From assembly GCA_050173345.1 (NCBI GenBank), contig JBFXKW010000004.1, forward strand, positions 210,660 to 274,659: a stretch of DNA of 64,000 nt, read 5' to 3'. A program made the translations under genes and the position numbers. Below are positions 1-7,010 of the stretch, piece by piece. The notes beneath the pieces were generated by a model. That model was given only the letters and a program-made list of their open reading frames with translations, was not told where the DNA came from and searched no databases. The stretch comes from SHWC01 sp050173345 (GTDB taxonomy: Bacteria; Pseudomonadota; Alphaproteobacteria; UBA828). Numbering within the stretch: position 1 is the stretch's first letter; the number at the start of each line of letters is the position of its first letter.

Positions 1-88
1 AGCACGCCCGCTCAAGCAGGCGAAGCCGGTAGCGGGCATCGACAAGCACGCCCGCTCAAGTAGGCGCAGCCGATGGCGGGCAACAACA
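1..88. repeat. Two tandem 44-bp direct repeats
   Basis: Positions 1-44 and 45-88 are imperfect copies of one 44-bp unit; the copies differ at only a few bases. Each unit holds a short inverted repeat (CCCGCT about 24 nt upstream of AGCGGG in the first copy, with the second copy slightly decayed), so each could fold as a hairpin. More copies may lie to the left of the window. There is no open reading frame that explains them. They lie directly upstream of the Nudix gene. Confidence 0.7.
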
Positions 89-131
89 ACCACTGCTGGA
101 AGCAGGCGCGCGGCGCGCCCATACTTCCCGC

Positions 132-713
132 ATGACGCGCTATCCGACCAGCGGCGGGCCGATCCATCGCCGCATCCCCGAGGGCGACAGCCTGCCGCGC
201 CTGGTGTGCGACACCTGCGGCTTCATCCGCTACGACAACCCGAAGATCGTGGTCGGCTCGGTCGCGAGCGTCGAGGACGGGCGCATCCTGCTGTGCCGGC
301 GCGCCATCGAGCCGCAGAAGGGCTTCTGGACTCTGCCGGCCGGCTATCTGGAGCTCAATGAGACCGCCGAGGCCGGCGCGCAGCGCGAGGCGGTGGAGGA
401 GGCCTGCGCGCGCGTCGCGATCGAGGGCCTGCTCGCGCTCTACAGCATCCCGCGCATCAGCCAGGTGCAGCTCATCTTCCGCGCGCGCCTGCTCGACGAG
501 GCGATCGGCGTCGGGCCCGAGAGCCTGGAGGTCGCGCTCTGTCGCTGGGCCGAGATTCCGTGGGACCGGCTCGCCTTCCCCTCGGTCGGCTGGGCGCTGC
601 ACCATCATCGTGCCGCCGAGGGCCGGCCGCTCGGCGTGCCGTTCGGCAACCCGCCCGGCCAGCGCGGCGACTTCGCGCCCGGCCGCGCCGCACCGGCTTC
701 CGAGCCTAGCTGA
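132..713 (+). CDS. Nudix hydrolase (ADP-ribose pyrophosphatase-like)
   Basis: A 193-residue Nudix-family pyrophosphohydrolase, which hydrolyses nucleoside diphosphates linked to another group. The Nudix box begins at Gly71 and follows GX5EX7REUXEE (Glu77, Arg85-Glu86, Glu89-Glu90), but the usual following glycine is a cysteine. A CDTC pair at residues 26-29, just ahead of the core strand, resembles half of the zinc-ribbon seen in some NUDIX/NudC-like members. The last 25 or so residues are Pro/Gly/Ala-rich and probably disordered. The ATG at 132 is chosen because the family's N-terminal PEGD...CDxCG block follows it; no good ribosome binding site is visible. Its 3' end overlaps the convergent ftsY end by 8 nt. 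The substrate cannot be told from sequence. Confidence 0.85.
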   Translation: MTRYPTSGGPIHRRIPEGDSLPRLVCDTCGFIRYDNPKIVVGSVASVEDGRILLCRRAIEPQKGFWTLPAGYLELNETAEAGAQREAVEEACARVAIEGLLALYSIPRISQVQLIFRARLLDEAIGVGPESLEVALCRWAEIPWDRLAFPSVGWALHHHRAAEGRPLGVPFGNPPGQRGDFAPGRAAPASEPS

Positions 714-1656
714 GCCCGAGCAGCGCCCGCGCGAAGCCTTCCGCCTCGAACGGCCTCAAATCGTCGATGCCCTCGCCGACGCCGAGGGCCACGATGGGGA
801 GGCCGAATCTCTTCGCCAGCGCGACCACCACGCCGCCCTTGGCCGTGCCGTCGAGCTTGGTCATGACGAGGCCGTCGATCTCGACCGCTGCCTTGAAGAC
901 CTCGACCTGGCTGTGCGCGTTCTGGCCGGTGGTGGCGTCGAGCACGAGCAGCCGCGTGTGCGGCGCCTCCGGATCGAGCTTCTTGAGCACCCGGTCGATC
1001 TTCTTGAGCTCGTCCATCAGGTGCGCCTTGTTCTGCAAACGCCCGGCGGTATCGATGATCAAGACGTCGGCGCCCTTGGCCCTGGCTTCGGCGAACGCGT
1101 CATAGGCGAGGCCGGCGGCGTCCGCACCGGTCTCGGCGCGCGACACCACCGGGCAGCCGGCGCGCTCGCCCCAGATCCTGAGCTGCTCGACCGCGGCGGC
1201 GCGGAAGGTATCGCCGGCAACCAGCATGACATTGCGGCCCTCGGCGCGAAGCTGGTGGGCGAGCTTGCCGATCGTTGTGGTCTTGCCGGTGCCGTTGACG
1301 CCGGCGACCAGGATGACGTGCGGTTTTTTCGCGGCGTCGATGGCGAGCGGGCGCGCCACCGGCTCCAGGATGCGCGCGATCTCGGCGGCGAGCGCGAGCC
1401 TCACCTCGTCCTCGCTCACCTCGCGGCCGAGCTTCTGGCGGGCCACCGCCTCCACCATGTCGGACGCGGTCTCGATGCCGAGGTCGGCCGCGATCAGCGC
1501 CTCCTCCAGCTCGTCGAGCATCGCGCGGTCGAGCTTGCGGCCGGTGAAGATGCCGCCGATCGAGCCGCTCAGGTTCTGCGCGGTCTTGCTGAGCCCCGCC
1601 TTGAGGCGCGCGAAGAAGCCGCCCTTGCGGCCTTCCTTCTCGTCGGACCGGCTCAT
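706..1656 (-). CDS. ftsY: Signal recognition particle receptor FtsY
   Basis: FtsY is the membrane-associated SRP receptor GTPase that docks Ffh-ribosome complexes at the Sec translocon. About 316 residues: a short basic/hydrophobic N-terminal region (GGFFARLKAGLSKT), an N-domain helical bundle, then the G domain with P-loop GVNGTGKTTT, the insertion-box motif AGDTFRAAA, DTAGRL and TKLDGTAKGG. The long acidic A domain of E. coli FtsY is missing, which is usual in alphaproteobacteria. In-frame ATGs at 1656, 1677 and 1698 are all possible; 1656 is preferred because it lies just after the mtaB stop (1661), but no clear ribosome binding site separates them. Last gene of the dapF-mtaB-ftsY run. Its partner Ffh is encoded 4 kb away on the other strand. 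Confidence 0.95.
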   Translation of the reverse strand: MSRSDEKEGRKGGFFARLKAGLSKTAQNLSGSIGGIFTGRKLDRAMLDELEEALIAADLGIETASDMVEAVARQKLGREVSEDEVRLALAAEIARILEPVARPLAIDAAKKPHVILVAGVNGTGKTTTIGKLAHQLRAEGRNVMLVAGDTFRAAAVEQLRIWGERAGCPVVSRAETGADAAGLAYDAFAEARAKGADVLIIDTAGRLQNKAHLMDELKKIDRVLKKLDPEAPHTRLLVLDATTGQNAHSQVEVFKAAVEIDGLVMTKLDGTAKGGVVVALAKRFGLPIVALGVGEGIDDLRPFEAEGFARALLGLS

Positions 1657-1660
1657 GGCG

Positions 1661-3085
1661 TCAGGTTTGGCGGCCATGGCGGGCGGTCTCGCCCGCATCT
1701 TGTTTTCGTGAGTCACCCCCTCCCCTCCCTCCCCCATCAAGGGGGAGGGGGTAGGAAAGAGAAGCGCCGCGAAGCCGCACCTCCTGTCCCCTCCCCCCTT
1801 GTGGGGGAGGGATAGGGAGGGGGGTCTGATGAAACGGGCCTCTAGCACGCGCAACCAGCGTCTCGCCGTCGCGCACGGTGACAACGGCAGGAATAATTTC
1901 GCCCGGTTGAACCGCGCCGCCCTCGATCCGCACCGGCAGGTAGCGTTCGCTGCGGCCTTCGCCGTCGCGCTCGACCAGCACCGAGACCGCGCTGCCGACC
2001 GTGTTGTCGAGCGCCTCGCGCAGGCGCGCCGCGCCGCGCGCCCTGAGCCGCGCCGCGCGTTCCTTGCGGAGGGCGACGGGCACCGCCGGCATGCGCGCCG
2101 CCGGCGTGCCGGCACGCGCCGAATAGGGGAAGACGTGCAGATGATCGAGCCCGGCCTCGTCGATCAGGCGGAGCGTGTTGTCGAACATCGCGTCGTCCTC
2201 GGTCGGGAAGCCCGCGATCAGGTCGGCGCCGAAGATCATGTCGGGGCGCGCCGCGCGCAGCCTCGCGGTGAGCGCGATCACGTCGGCCCGCGCATGGCGC
2301 CGCTTCATGCGCTTCAGGATCAGGTCGTCGCCCGCCTGCACGCTGAGGTGCAGATGCGGCATCAGGCGCGGCTCGGCGGCGAACAGGGCCTCGAGCCCGG
2401 CATCGAGCTCGACCGGGTCGATCGAGGAGAGGCGCAGCCGCTTCAGCTCGGGGACGGCCGCGAGCAGCCGCCTCACCATCTGGCCGAGCGGCGGGCGGCC
2501 CGGCAGGTCGGCGCCATAGGCGCCGATATCGACGCCCGAGAGCACCACCTCGCGATGGCCGCTCTCGACCAGGAGCCGGACCTCCCGCACGATCGCGCCG
2601 ATCGGCACGCTGCGGCTCGGCCCGCGGCCATAGGGGATGATGCAGAAGGTGCAGCGATGGTCGCAGCCGTTCTGCACCTGCACGAAGGCGCGCGCCCGGT
2701 TCTCGAAGCCCGCGACCAGGTGCGCCGCGGTCTCGCGCGCCGCCATGATGTCGTTGACCACGACGCGCTCGCTCCGCTCGGGCGCGAAGCTCGCGGCCTC
2801 CAGCTTCTCGCGGTTGCCGAGCACGCGGTCGATCTCGGCCATGGCCGCGTAGCGCGACGGGTCCACCTGCACGCCGCAGCCGGTCACGATGATGCGCGCG
2901 TCCGGCCGCTCGCGCCGGGCGCGGCGGATCGCCTGGCGCGCCTGGCGCTCGGCCTCGGCGGTGACCGCGCAGGTGTTGACGATCACGGCATCGCGGAGGC
3001 CCGCCTCGTCGGCCTTGGCGCGCATCGCCTCGGCCTCGTAGGCGTTCAGCCGGCAGCCGAAGCTGATGATGTCGAGCCCGCTCAT
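1661..3085 (-). CDS. mtaB: tRNA t6A37 methylthiotransferase MtaB
   Basis: A radical-SAM methylthiotransferase that converts N6-threonylcarbamoyladenosine at tRNA position 37 to its 2-methylthio form. The N-terminal UPF0004 domain carries cluster cysteines in FGCRLN, NTCAVT and TGCGV; the radical-SAM cluster is CDHRCTFC. The start ATG overlaps the dapF stop (ATGA). The product is 474 residues, about 50 longer than the family core. The excess at the C-terminus (after DGETLVARARGPF) is encoded by a GC-rich palindromic repeat and reads as low-complexity Pro/Gly/Arg sequence, so it is probably not functional protein. Middle gene of dapF-mtaB-ftsY. Confidence 0.92.
   Translation of the reverse strand: MSGLDIISFGCRLNAYEAEAMRAKADEAGLRDAVIVNTCAVTAEAERQARQAIRRARRERPDARIIVTGCGVQVDPSRYAAMAEIDRVLGNREKLEAASFAPERSERVVVNDIMAARETAAHLVAGFENRARAFVQVQNGCDHRCTFCIIPYGRGPSRSVPIGAIVREVRLLVESGHREVVLSGVDIGAYGADLPGRPPLGQMVRRLLAAVPELKRLRLSSIDPVELDAGLEALFAAEPRLMPHLHLSVQAGDDLILKRMKRRHARADVIALTARLRAARPDMIFGADLIAGFPTEDDAMFDNTLRLIDEAGLDHLHVFPYSARAGTPAARMPAVPVALRKERAARLRARGAARLREALDNTVGSAVSVLVERDGEGRSERYLPVRIEGGAVQPGEIIPAVVTVRDGETLVARARGPFHQTPLPIPPPQGGRGQEVRLRGASLSYPLPLDGGGRGGGDSRKQDAGETARHGRQT
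1714..1825. repeat. Paired GC-rich hairpin repeat (family A) inside the mtaB 3' end
   Basis: Two C-run/G-run hairpins: CCCTCCCCC-atcaa-GGGGGAGGG type at about 1716-1751 and a second at about 1789-1811, joined by a linker containing gaagcgccgcgaagccgc. A similar arrangement, with a similar linker, lies upstream of leuC at about 9164-9276. The element is translated as the C-terminal tail of MtaB and reaches almost to the ftsY start codon. It resembles intergenic palindromic repeats common in alphaproteobacteria. Confidence 0.75.
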
Positions 3086-3915
3086 GCCGCCGCCGCGTCC
3101 GGCAGGATACCGGTGAAGCTGGTGGCGACCGGGCCGGCCATGACGACATGGCCGTCCTCGCGCCATTCGATGTCGAGCGGCCCGCCGTCGAGGATCACGC
3201 GGGCGCGCCGCCCGGTCAGCCCGCGCCTGACGGCGGCGACCAGGGTGGCGCAGGCGCCGGTGCCGCAGGCGAGCGTGAGGCCGGCGCCGCGCTCCCAGAC
3301 GCGGAGCCTGATCCGCTCGCGGTCGAGCACCTGGGCGGCCTCGATGTTGGCGCGCTCGGGGAACAGCGGGTCGTGCTCAAGCTGCGGCCCGAGCGTCGCG
3401 AGGTCGACCGCCTCGGCATCGGGCACGAAGAAGACGGCGTGCGGGTTGCCCATGCTGACCGCGGCAGGATCGCGCAGCGCGCCGGCCGAGAGGTCGAGAT
3501 GCAGCGTGTCCATCTGGCGGGCGAGCGGGATGTCGCGCCAGTCGAGCCCGGGCTCGCCCATGTCGACCGCGACGAGGCCGCCGTCGCGCGCCTCGGCGCG
3601 GAGCAGGCCCGCCCGGGTCTCGATCACGATGCGGCGCCGGCCGCTCTCGCGGGCCAGCAGCGCGGCGACGCAGCGCGTGCCGTTGCCACAGGCGCCGACC
3701 TCTCCGCCGTCAGGGTTATAGATGCGCATGAAGACGTCGGCATCCTTCGAGCGCGCCGGCTCGATCTCCAGGAGTTGGTCGCAGCCTACCCCGGTGCGCC
3801 GGTCGGCGATCGCCCTGACCGCGCCGGCATCGAGCGCGATCGGCCGCACCCGGCCGTCGAGCACCACGAAATCGTTGCCGAGCCCGTGCATCTTGATGAA
3901 GGGGGTGCCGCTCAT
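3082..3915 (-). CDS. dapF: Diaminopimelate epimerase
   Basis: DapF interconverts LL- and meso-diaminopimelate, the next-to-last step of lysine synthesis and a precursor for peptidoglycan. The 277-residue product has the two active-site cysteines in GACGNGTRC and LACGTGACA and the N-terminal motif FIKMHGLGNDF. The start at 3915 places that motif correctly. The reading frame stays open for another 81 codons upstream (to 4158), described as a separate entry. The stop overlaps the mtaB start (ATGA), so dapF, mtaB and ftsY are probably cotranscribed. Confidence 0.95.
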   Translation of the reverse strand: MSGTPFIKMHGLGNDFVVLDGRVRPIALDAGAVRAIADRRTGVGCDQLLEIEPARSKDADVFMRIYNPDGGEVGACGNGTRCVAALLARESGRRRIVIETRAGLLRAEARDGGLVAVDMGEPGLDWRDIPLARQMDTLHLDLSAGALRDPAAVSMGNPHAVFFVPDAEAVDLATLGPQLEHDPLFPERANIEAAQVLDRERIRLRVWERGAGLTLACGTGACATLVAAVRRGLTGRRARVILDGGPLDIEWREDGHVVMAGPVATSFTGILPDAAAA

Positions 3916-4158
3916 GGCGGGGTTATAGGGCGCGCCCGTGCCCGCGTCCACTTGGCCCCCGAAACGAGCCGACGTGCCGTCTTGAACGGACTCGTCGCGC
4001 AGGTTGCGCTCATCCGCCTCCCAATACACGTCGATCGGCTCGATGATGTCGCCGAGGATGCGTGCGGTTCCCTTCATCGAGCCGATGATCGAGCGAGTCT
4101 TCCTACTCGCAGGCCCAGCCGGCGTTTCAGATGTCGTACTGGTGCAATCCTTACTCAT
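3916..4158 (-). pseudogene. In-frame coding-like leader ahead of dapF; possible antitoxin C-terminal remnant
   Basis: The dapF frame extends upstream without a stop to an ATG at 4158. Residues about 23-58 of this extension (core GSMKGTARILGDIIEPIDV, then WEAD) use GC-ending codons and look like real protein. The pattern resembles the C-terminal tail of Phd/YefM-type antitoxins, but this rests on memory of the family and was not checked. The flanking parts (the first 22 residues and the last 20) do not look coding. It may be a decayed small gene whose stop was lost, or chance. No toxin gene is beside it. Confidence 0.25.
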
Positions 4159-4345
4159 GGAGCACGTCTATATGCTCGAACCTCGGCGTAGTCAGCCGGC
4201 GATTGAAGCGACCCAGTAGTGTGAAGCGACCTCGGGAACCCGCAGGCTTCCTAATGGGCTTGCTGCAACGGTTGTTGCACGCGCGCGGGACCTTATGCGA
4301 TGTGACGGGCGCTAAGTGATTCAAACGACTCGTTAATTTTCCACC

Positions 4346-4373
4346 TTTACTAAGCTACTGATTCTGCTATGAT
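4346..4373 (+). promoter_or_regulatory. Candidate promoter for the methyltransferase gene
   Basis: TTTACT (4346-4351), a 16-nt spacer and TATGAT (4368-4373) fit a sigma-70 promoter (4/6 and 5/6 matches). Transcription would begin near 4380, almost at the ATG at 4382, so the mRNA would be leaderless; no ribosome binding site is visible there. The remaining bases between 4159 and 4345 hold no gene that can be supported. Confidence 0.45.
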
Positions 4374-4381
4374 TTCTTTTG

Positions 4382-4975
4382 ATGGATGGGACTTATAACC
4401 TCAACGGCGGGTTCAAGCCGACCCTGAAACGGTTCGCCGATCTCGGCGGACCCGATTTTTTCCCTACGCCGCAGTGGGCCACGTTCGCACTCATCGACAA
4501 CGAACGGTTCGACGGCGACATTTGGGAATGCGCTTGCGGCAATGGAGCCATGTCCCGTGTCCTGGAGGAAACTAAAAGCTACGTCTTCAGCTCGGATCTC
4601 TACCAGCGTGGATATGGCGAGGCGGGACGCGACTTCCTGAAGGCGACACGTCGAACAGATAACATCATCACGAATCCACCATATAACAGCGCTGAGGGAT
4701 TCGTCAGAGTCGGAACAAAACTTGCAAAGCACAAATTCGCATTGCTACTGCGGCTTGCGTTTCTCGAAGGAGCCAACCGTGCAAACACCATATTTGCTCG
4801 GACCCCTCCATCGCGCGTATGGGTATTCAGTGAGCGAATTACGTTTTATCCGACTGGCGTAGAAGTCAAAGGAACAGGAACCACAGCGTACGCGTGGTTT
4901 GTATGGGACAGAGACGCACAGAGCCGAACGGAGTTACGTTGGTTGAAGCCTGGCTACCGGGCGCGGTATTCTTAG
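4382..4975 (+). CDS. DNA adenine methyltransferase-like protein (phage/mobile type)
   Basis: About 197 residues with the two hallmarks of SAM-dependent amino-methyltransferases: a motif I region WECACGNGAMS (SAM binding) and the catalytic NPPY motif in NIITNPPYN, followed by an ALLLRLAFLEG strand-helix. The order (motif I before NPPY) and small size fit N6-adenine methyltransferases carried by phages and other mobile elements. No separate target-recognition domain is evident. Base composition is clearly more AT-rich than in the flanking genes, with many A/T-ending codons. A TTG one codon upstream is an alternative start. Its stop overlaps that of the convergent gene by 4 nt. Whether it is an orphan regulator, an anti-restriction gene or half of a restriction system is unknown. 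Confidence 0.72.
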   Translation: MDGTYNLNGGFKPTLKRFADLGGPDFFPTPQWATFALIDNERFDGDIWECACGNGAMSRVLEETKSYVFSSDLYQRGYGEAGRDFLKATRRTDNIITNPPYNSAEGFVRVGTKLAKHKFALLLRLAFLEGANRANTIFARTPPSRVWVFSERITFYPTGVEVKGTGTTAYAWFVWDRDAQSRTELRWLKPGYRARYS

Positions 4976-5286
4976 GGTCGCTCCCGCTGCCTGCCCGAGT
5001 CAGTAACTTGATAGCCCACGCGTGGGACATGCTTTAGATAGCCCTCACAGATGTAATTTCCTTCCTGATCGAAGTGTGATTTGATATTTCGAATTTGCTG
5101 CTCCCACATTTCCTCATTGGGTCGCGTCTTAGATTGAGTTCGATCAGCGGAAGAGAGAGTAAGGTAGTTTGGAACTTCCTTCCTACATCTTTGAAAGGTT
5201 GCTATGCCATTCGGCGCGGCCTTCGCAATTTGGACTATCGCGAATGCTACCTCAGACTCGGTAACACGATTATGTTTCCGGCGCAT
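4972..5286 (-). CDS. Small winged-helix-like protein of unknown function
   Basis: About 104 residues. The C-terminal half contains EEMWEQQIRNIKSHF and a closing hairpin EGYLKHVPRVGYQVTDSGR, a pattern seen in winged-helix modules at the ends of some restriction-endonuclease-related proteins (Mrr_N-like); this is a resemblance, not an identification. No nuclease motif is present. The ATG at 5286 is preferred because GGGGGG lies 4 nt upstream; an in-frame ATG at 5346 would add 20 residues. Composition is AT-richer than the genome, like the convergent methyltransferase, and the two stops overlap tail to tail (4972-4975). It may work with that methyltransferase, or both may be cargo of the same insertion. 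Confidence 0.5.
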   Translation of the reverse strand: MRRKHNRVTESEVAFAIVQIAKAAPNGIATFQRCRKEVPNYLTLSSADRTQSKTRPNEEMWEQQIRNIKSHFDQEGNYICEGYLKHVPRVGYQVTDSGRQRERP

Positions 5287-5363
5287 TTTGCCCCCCATTT
5301 TCAGCTTGGATATTTTAGGGGTATCACCACTAACGAGCGAGTCCATTGAATAAGATTGGGTAG

Positions 5364-5462
5364 CCCTATTCCAACGCCCGATTGTCGGAGGGCTTCTCCC
5401 CGGAGGCGCAGATTGACTATCTCCCCGCCGGGGCCTACATTCCGGCCGTCCTGACGCCTTAG
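5364..5462 (+). pseudogene. Possible C-terminal fragment of a lost gene
   Basis: Directly after an in-frame TAG (5361-5363) a frame runs to TAG at 5460-5462 and encodes LSEGFSPEAQIDYLPAGAY followed by IPAVLTP. The codons are GC-rich like the host genome, unlike the AT-richer insertion to its left, and the peptide looks protein-like. It has no start codon and no recognisable family. It may be the tail of a gene cut when the insertion arrived. The remaining 80 nt up to ffh hold nothing recognisable. Confidence 0.3.
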
Positions 5463-5542
5463 GGCCGCCGCCTCCGAGGAGGTACGCCAGTCCGCGAGTC
5501 TCGCGCGCTGGCGCGTTTGCATTTGGATCAATGGGTTAGCCC

Positions 5543-6931
5543 GTGTTCGACACCCTGACCAACCGGCTGAATGCCGTCTTCGAGCGGCTCACCAGGCGCG
5601 GCGCGCTGTCGGAGGCCGACGTGAGCGAGGGCCTGCGCGAGGTGCGCATCGCGCTGCTCGAGGCCGATGTCGCGCTGCCCGTGGTTAAGGACTTCGTCGC
5701 CCGCGTCAAGGAGCAGGCGGTCGGCCACGAGGTGCTGCGCTCGGTCACGCCGGGCCAGCAGATCATCAAGCTGGTCCACGACCATCTGGTCCAGACGCTG
5801 GGTGCCGACGAATCCGAACTCGACCTCGCGGTCGAGCCGCCTTCGGTGATCCTGATGGCGGGCCTCCAAGGCTCGGGCAAGACCACGACCAGCGCCAAGC
5901 TCGCCCGCCGCCTCAGCCGGCAATACAGGAAACGCTGCCTGCTCGCCTCGCTCGACACGCGCCGCCCGGCCGCCATGGAGCAGCTCGCCGTGCTCGGCAA
6001 ACAGGCCGAGATCGACGTGCTGCCGATCGTGCCGGGCGAGGACGCGGTCAGGATCGCGAAGCGCGCGCGCGAGACCGCCCGGCTCGAAGGCTATGACGTG
6101 GTGATCCTCGATACCGCGGGGCGCCTGCACGTCGACCAGGAGCTGATGGACGAGGTCGCGGCGGTGCACGCGGCGACCCGCCCGGTCGAGACGCTGCTGG
6201 TCGCCGACGCGCTGACCGGCCAGGACGCGGTCAACGTCGCGAGCCAGTTCAAGGCGCGCCTGCCGCTCACCGGCATCGTGCTGACCCGGGCGGACGGTGA
6301 CGGCCGCGGCGGCGCCGCGCTCTCGATGCGCGCGGTCACCGGCTGCCCGATCAAGCTGATCGGCGTCGGCGAGAAGCTCGACGCGCTCGAAGCCTTCCAC
6401 CCCGAGGGCATCGCCTCGCGCATCCTCGGCATGGGCGACATCGTCTCGCTGGTCGAGAAGGCGCAGGCGACGGTCGATCAGGCCGAGGCCGAGAAGCTCG
6501 CCGCCAAGGTGCAGAAGGGCGCCTTCGACCTCGACGATCTCGCCAAGCAGCTCCAGCAGATGAAGAAGATGGGCGGCATGGACGGCCTGCTCGGCCTGCT
6601 CCCCGGCGTCGGCAAGGTCAAGAAGCAGCTCGCCCAGGCCAACATCGACGACGCCATGCTGGGCCGCCAGCTCGCCATCATCCAGTCGATGACCGCGAGG
6701 GAGCGGCGTTACCCGAAGCTCCTGAACGCCTCGCGGCGGCGGCGCATCGCGGCCGGCTCGGGCACCTCGATCCAGGAGGTCAACCGGCTGCTCAAGCAGT
6801 TCCAGCAGATGAGCGGCATGGTGAAGAAGCTTGGCAAGGTGGGCGCCAAGGGCCTGCTGCGCGGCCTGCCGCCCGGCACCATCCCGCCCGGCGCGTTGCC
6901 CCCAGGATTCCCGCGCGGCGGCGCGTCGTGA
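5543..6931 (+). CDS. ffh: Signal recognition particle protein Ffh (SRP54)
   Basis: Ffh binds signal sequences of nascent membrane and exported proteins and, with 4.5S RNA and FtsY, targets them to the membrane. 462 residues in NG-M order: N-domain helices, P-loop GLQGSGKTTT, LDTRRPAAMEQL, DTAGRLH, and a guanine-recognition stretch LTRADGDGRGG (the usual TKxDGDxRGG is slightly altered). The methionine-rich M domain follows, with the RNA-binding stretch RRRRIAAGSGT and a Met-rich end. The start is GTG at 5543; no ATG fits the conserved MFDTLTNRL beginning. First gene of a run with rpsP, rimM, trmD and rplS. No 4.5S RNA gene was found next to it. Confidence 0.96.
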   Translation: MFDTLTNRLNAVFERLTRRGALSEADVSEGLREVRIALLEADVALPVVKDFVARVKEQAVGHEVLRSVTPGQQIIKLVHDHLVQTLGADESELDLAVEPPSVILMAGLQGSGKTTTSAKLARRLSRQYRKRCLLASLDTRRPAAMEQLAVLGKQAEIDVLPIVPGEDAVRIAKRARETARLEGYDVVILDTAGRLHVDQELMDEVAAVHAATRPVETLLVADALTGQDAVNVASQFKARLPLTGIVLTRADGDGRGGAALSMRAVTGCPIKLIGVGEKLDALEAFHPEGIASRILGMGDIVSLVEKAQATVDQAEAEKLAAKVQKGAFDLDDLAKQLQQMKKMGGMDGLLGLLPGVGKVKKQLAQANIDDAMLGRQLAIIQSMTARERRYPKLLNASRRRRIAAGSGTSIQEVNRLLKQFQQMSGMVKKLGKVGAKGLLRGLPPGTIPPGALPPGFPRGGAS

Positions 6932-7010
6932 CCCGCCGCGCACGCCTCGAACCAGCGTTGACGAGATCACCAAGGACACTGAGCCAAGACATCGAAAGGA
7001 CGTTGAGCGC

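Noticed and set aside
1..88. A CRISPR array start
   Set aside because: The two units are directly joined with no spacers between them.
3916..4381. A tRNA gene or tRNA fragment as attachment site for the dapF-ffh insertion
   Set aside because: No T-loop (GGTTCGAATCC-like) with matching acceptor stem was found at either edge.
5347..5542. A 4.5S SRP RNA gene beside ffh
   Set aside because: The conserved GGTCAGGTCCGGAAGG-type loop sequence was not found on either strand in this gap or near it.
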